Source: Bradyrhizobium retamae
GTDB taxonomy: Bacteria > Pseudomonadota > Alphaproteobacteria > Rhizobiales > Xanthobacteraceae
Assembly (NCBI RefSeq): GCF_001440415.1
Contig: NZ_LLYA01000225.1
Span: 62,001-126,000, forward strand
Length of the DNA stretch: 64,000 bases
Direction: 5' to 3'
Shown: positions 60,472-64,000 of the stretch, one piece after another
Layout: each line of letters opens with the position of its first letter
Numbering within the stretch: the first letter of the stretch is position 1
The notes under the pieces: model-generated
What the model was told of the DNA's origin: nothing
What the model saw: the letters and a program-made list of their open reading frames with translations, nothing else
The model's database searches: none
Position numbers and translations under genes: made by a program

Positions 60472-63400
60472 ATGGATCGCCTAGTCGCCCTAGCCGTCAG
60501 CCGCCGCTATTTGATGGTCGGCATGTTCATAGCCGTGCTGGTCGGCGGCCTGATCGCGTTCAAGCAGCTCAACATCGAGGCCTATCCCGATCCGACCCCG
60601 CCGATGGTCGACATCGTGACGCAAAGCCCGGGGCTGTCGTCGGAGGAGATCGAGCGCTACATCACGATCCCGATCGAGACCCAGGTCGCCGGCATCAAGA
60701 ACCTGCGCACCATCCGCACCATCTCGCTGTACGGATTGTCTGACGTCAAGCTGCAGTTCTCGTTCGACTACACCTATGACGAAGCGCTGCAGCAGGTCTT
60801 GAACCGGCTGTCGCAACTCGCGCCGCTACCGGGCAACGTGCAGCCGACCATCTCGCCGCTGAGCCCGACCGGCGAGATTTTTCGCTACCGCCTGAAGGGC
60901 CCGCCGAATTACAGCGTGCTTGACCTCAAGACGCTGCAGGACTGGGTGTTACAACGCCGCTTCCGCGCTGTGCCCGGCGTCGTCGACGTCACCGGCTGGG
61001 GCGGCAAGACCAAGACCTACGAGCTGCAGGTCGATTTCAACAAGCTCGTCGCCAACGGGCTGACGTTGCCGCAGGTGCTGCAGGCCGTCGGCAACGCCAA
61101 CATCAATGTCGGCGGCAACACCGTCAATATCGGCGCGCAATCCGCCGTGGTGCGCGGTGTCGGGCTGATCCGCTCGATCGACGACCTCAACAACACGATG
61201 TTATCGCAGTCCGGCGGCAATCCGGTGCTGGTGCGCGACATCGCCCATGTCACGATCGGCGAGAAGCCGCGGCTCGGCATCGCCGGCCTCGACCAGGACG
61301 ACGACATCGTGCAGGGCATCGTCCTGATGCGACGCGGCGAGCAGAGTTCGCCGACCATTGCACGGGTCGAAAAGCTGGTTCACGACATCAATCATTCCTC
61401 GATCCTGCCGCCCGGCGTGCAGATCGAGCGCATCTACGACCGCAAGGATCTGATCGACATCACCACGCATACGGTGCTGCACAACATGGTGGTCGGGATC
61501 ATCCTGATCGTGTTGCTGCAATGGGTGTTTCTGGGCGATCTCCGCAGCGCGCTGATCGTCGGCGCAACGATTCCCTTCGCGCTGTTCTTCGCCGTGATAA
61601 TTCTGGTGCTGCGCGGCGAATCCGCCAATCTGCTGTCGGTCGGTGCGATCGATTTCGGTCTCATCGTCGACGCCACCGTGATCATGGTAGAGGCGATCTT
61701 CCGGCGGCTGACGCAGACCACCGCGCTGTCGGAAGCCGAGCGCAGCGACATCTCGTTCGACACCACGATTGGGATGAAGAGCCACGCCATCCTGTCTGCG
61801 GCGGCCGACGTGTCGCGCTCGATCTTCTTCGCCGCCGCGATCATCATCACAGCCTTCCTGCCGCTGTTCACACTGAGCGGCGTCGAAGGCAATATCTTCG
61901 GGCCCATGGCGCGGACCTATGCCTACGCGCTGGCCGGTGGGCTGATCGCGACGTTCACGGTGACGCCGGCGTTGAGCGCGATCATCCTACCCTCGCATCT
62001 GGATGAAGCCGAAACCTGGATCGTGAAACAGCTCGACCGGCTCTATGTGCCGGTGCTGAAATGGGCGCTCGCAAATCGCAGGATCGTGCTCACCGGCGCG
62101 GCCGTTCTCGTGCTCATGACCATCGCGTTCGCGCGGCTGCTGGGGCTGGAATTCCTGCCCAAGCTGGAAGAGGGCAATTTGTGGATCCGCGCCACGCTGC
62201 CGCCGACCATCTCGCTGCAAGAGGGCAATGTCTACGTCAACGACATGCGCAAGATCATCCGCGCGCGTCCTGAGGTGGAATCGGTGGTGTCGCAACACGG
62301 CCGGCCCGACGACGGAACGGACGCCGCCGGTCTCTTCAATGCGGAGTTTTTCGCGCCGCTCAAGCCGAACAGCGAGTGGCCTGATACCCATGACAAGGAC
62401 GAGCTGACAGCGCAATTGCTGGGGCAGTTGCAAGACAACTTCCCGGGCGTCGAATTCAACTTCTCGCAATACCTGCAGGACAACGTCTCGGAGGCCGTCT
62501 CGGGCGTCAAGGGCGAGAACTCGATCAAGCTCTACGGCAACGACCTGCAGGCGCTGACGGACACCGCCAACAAGATCAAATCCGTGCTCGGCACCGTGCA
62601 GGGTGTCACCGACCTTGCCGTGTTTACCTCGCTCGGCCAGCCCACCATCCAGATCGATATCGATCGCGCCCGTGCGGCGCGCTACGGCCTGTCGCCCGGC
62701 GATATCAACGCCACCATCAAGGTCGCGATCGGCGGCGACAGCGCCGGCGACCTCTATGAGCCCGGCAGCGACCGGCATTTCCCGATCATCGTTCGCCTCG
62801 CCCCGGAATACCGCAAGAGCGCGGAGGCGATCCATAACTTGCGGATCGGCGTGGCCGGGCAGGGCGGCACGATCACGCAGATCCCGCTCAGCGAGGTCGC
62901 CTCGATCAACCTGATCTCGGGCGCCGCCTATATCTACCGCGAACAACAGGAGCGCTATCTGCCGATCAAGTTCTCGGTCCGCAACCGCGATCTCGGCAGC
63001 GCGATCCATGAAGCGCAGGACAAGGTCGCCGCCGAGGTGCAATTGCCGCCGGGATCGCGGATCGAATGGGTCGGCGAATTCGGCAATCTGCAGGACGCCA
63101 TCCGGCGGCTGTCGATCGTGGTGCCGATCAGCCTGGCGCTGATCGGTGTGCTGCTATTCTTCAACTTCGGCTCGATGGTCGATACGCTGCTCGCGATGAG
63201 CGTGATCCCGATGGCGATCTTCGGCGGCGTGCTCGGGCTGTTGATCTCGGGAATTCCCTTCAGCGTGTCGGCGGCAATCGGATTCATCGCGCTGTTCGGA
63301 ATCGCCGTGATGGACGGCATCATCATCCTGTCGCAGTACAATCAACTCATCGACGAAGGCTATGAGCGGATGCGGGCGGTGATCCGCACCGGCGAACTGC

Positions 63401-63594
63401 AATTGCGGCCGGTGCTGATGACCTGCGTGGTGGCCGGCGTCGGCCTGCTGCCGGCGGCGGTGTCGGAGGGAATCGGTTCGCAGGTGCAAAAGCCGCTGGC
63501 GATCGTGGCAGTCACCGGCATGATGCTGGCGCCGCTGGTGATCCTGGTGACGTTGCCGGTGCTGATCTCGGTGTTTTCGCGACGCGCACGCTAG
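60472..63594 (+). CDS. Heavy-metal-type RND efflux pump, CzcA family
   Basis: A 1040-residue inner-membrane RND pump with twelve membrane helices in two halves and two large periplasmic loops. It begins SRRYLMVGMFIAVLVGGLIAF. The TM4 proton-relay motif reads DFGLIVDATVIMVEA with Asp394, Asp400 and Glu407, the spacing of Asp402/Asp408/Glu415 in CzcA, though the usual DGA is DAT. It exchanges protons for a metal ion (or a related substrate) and pumps it through the adaptor encoded just upstream. The metal cannot be told from the sequence. Confidence 0.92.
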   Translation: MDRLVALAVSRRYLMVGMFIAVLVGGLIAFKQLNIEAYPDPTPPMVDIVTQSPGLSSEEIERYITIPIETQVAGIKNLRTIRTISLYGLSDVKLQFSFDYTYDEALQQVLNRLSQLAPLPGNVQPTISPLSPTGEIFRYRLKGPPNYSVLDLKTLQDWVLQRRFRAVPGVVDVTGWGGKTKTYELQVDFNKLVANGLTLPQVLQAVGNANINVGGNTVNIGAQSAVVRGVGLIRSIDDLNNTMLSQSGGNPVLVRDIAHVTIGEKPRLGIAGLDQDDDIVQGIVLMRRGEQSSPTIARVEKLVHDINHSSILPPGVQIERIYDRKDLIDITTHTVLHNMVVGIILIVLLQWVFLGDLRSALIVGATIPFALFFAVIILVLRGESANLLSVGAIDFGLIVDATVIMVEAIFRRLTQTTALSEAERSDISFDTTIGMKSHAILSAAADVSRSIFFAAAIIITAFLPLFTLSGVEGNIFGPMARTYAYALAGGLIATFTVTPALSAIILPSHLDEAETWIVKQLDRLYVPVLKWALANRRIVLTGAAVLVLMTIAFARLLGLEFLPKLEEGNLWIRATLPPTISLQEGNVYVNDMRKIIRARPEVESVVSQHGRPDDGTDAAGLFNAEFFAPLKPNSEWPDTHDKDELTAQLLGQLQDNFPGVEFNFSQYLQDNVSEAVSGVKGENSIKLYGNDLQALTDTANKIKSVLGTVQGVTDLAVFTSLGQPTIQIDIDRARAARYGLSPGDINATIKVAIGGDSAGDLYEPGSDRHFPIIVRLAPEYRKSAEAIHNLRIGVAGQGGTITQIPLSEVASINLISGAAYIYREQQERYLPIKFSVRNRDLGSAIHEAQDKVAAEVQLPPGSRIEWVGEFGNLQDAIRRLSIVVPISLALIGVLLFFNFGSMVDTLLAMSVIPMAIFGGVLGLLISGIPFSVSAAIGFIALFGIAVMDGIIILSQYNQLIDEGYERMRAVIRTGELQLRPVLMTCVVAGVGLLPAAVSEGIGSQVQKPLAIVAVTGMMLAPLVILVTLPVLISVFSRRAR

Positions 63595-63698
63595 ATCCGT
63601 GTGGGCACATGCCCATGTTTGCTGCCCACTCGGTTTGTGGTTGACGCGATCCGGCGGCCGTCCCTTGATGCCGGCAGGGACAACCGCAGGAGCAAGCC

Positions 63699-64000
63699 AT
63701 GCGGATCGAGGAAAGCCAAGGATCCAGCCAAGTATCTAGCCAAGGATCCAGCCAAGGATCCACGGGGCAACAAAACGGCCACGCGCCGCCAGCGAAATCG
63801 GCGCCCACGGCGGAGCAGATACTCGGAGAAATCCGCGACTATTGCCGCCAGACGCGCACGGCCGAATCGACCTTTGGGCGGCTGGTGGTCAATGACGGCA
63901 AGCTGGTGTCGCGGTTGCGCGATGGCGCCCGGATCACGACCGGCACGCTCGACAAGGTCCGCGCGTATCTCGCCGAGCACCGGCCGGAATCGGACGGCGC
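63699..64000 (+). CDS. N-terminal part of a protein sharing the HTH-like module of the methyltransferase at 26.6 kb
   Basis: An open frame from ATG 63699 to the window edge (at least 100 residues) with AGGAG six bases before the start. Residues 6-22 are a low-complexity SQGSSQ-type repeat made from a 12-bp unit. Residues of about 42-95 (EIRDYCRQTRTAESTFGRLV ... NDGKLVSRLRDGARITTGTLDK) match the first module of the protein at 26561 position by position. Whether a methyltransferase domain follows is outside the window. Confidence 0.75.
   Translation, partial: MRIEESQGSSQVSSQGSSQGSTGQQNGHAPPAKSAPTAEQILGEIRDYCRQTRTAESTFGRLVVNDGKLVSRLRDGARITTGTLDKVRAYLAEHRPESDG

Overview
The window is a stretch of high-GC alphaproteobacterial chromosome, most likely from Bradyrhizobium or a close relative in the Nitrobacteraceae. 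The evidence is a hopanoid locus with hpnE, shc, hpnG, hpnH, ispH, hpnN and hpnO; an imuA-imuB-dnaE2 SOS mutasome behind an alphaproteobacterial LexA box (GAAC-N7-GAAC); and many dispersed palindromic intergenic repeats of rhizobial type. I saw no rRNA, tRNA, CRISPR array, transposase or integrase.

Layout. 1-10.85 kb: hopanoid lipid synthesis and export. hpnE (partial), shc and hpnG are co-directional. They converge on hpnH and ispH across a bidirectional terminator. hpnN and hpnO follow, with a secreted DUF2147 protein antisense between them. 10.9-20.1 kb is mixed: a GFA-like zinc protein, a Tat-exported Bug/TctC receptor, a large SAM-cyclase-AAA-TPR signalling protein convergent with an AT-richer patatin-like protein, a HemD-family protein, purU and a small lipoprotein. 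20.2-26.3 kb: a complete branched-chain-amino-acid-type ABC transporter (SBP, LivH, M, G, F) with a MetE-like methyltransferase as last gene, behind a 24-bp palindromic operator candidate. 26.5-30.8 kb: a methyl-cycle block of methyltransferase, metK and ahcY. 30.9-38.9 kb: redox and housekeeping genes, including a Baeyer-Villiger-type monooxygenase, a GMC oxidoreductase, an M20 amidohydrolase and PPK2.

39.2-48.9 kb is a DNA damage island. A UdgX-type uracil-DNA glycosylase fusion and a DNA-repair radical SAM protein lie on one side of a LexA box, and imuA, imuB and dnaE2 on the other. Both imuB and dnaE2 carry in-frame palindromic repeat insertions. The 3' end of dnaE2 is duplicated (37-bp direct repeat) around a roughly 0.94-kb segment carrying one HEATH-motif protein. 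49.2-56.4 kb: an NfeD/SPFH membrane pair, a FAD oxidoreductase divergent from an AraC regulator, MgtC, a multi-pass protein with an EF-hand loop, and a PilZ protein. 56.7-64 kb: an SDR, a class III CoA-transferase, a heavy-metal RND efflux pair, and the start of a gene whose N-terminal domain matches that of the methyltransferase upstream of metK.

The clearest functional units are the hopanoid pathway, the SAM/SAH methyl cycle, the ABC importer with its co-transcribed methyltransferase, and the SOS module. The least explained parts are the HEATH cassette at the end of dnaE2, the patatin-like protein with Cys/Glu in place of Ser/Asp, and the palindromic repeats domesticated inside two adjacent SOS genes.
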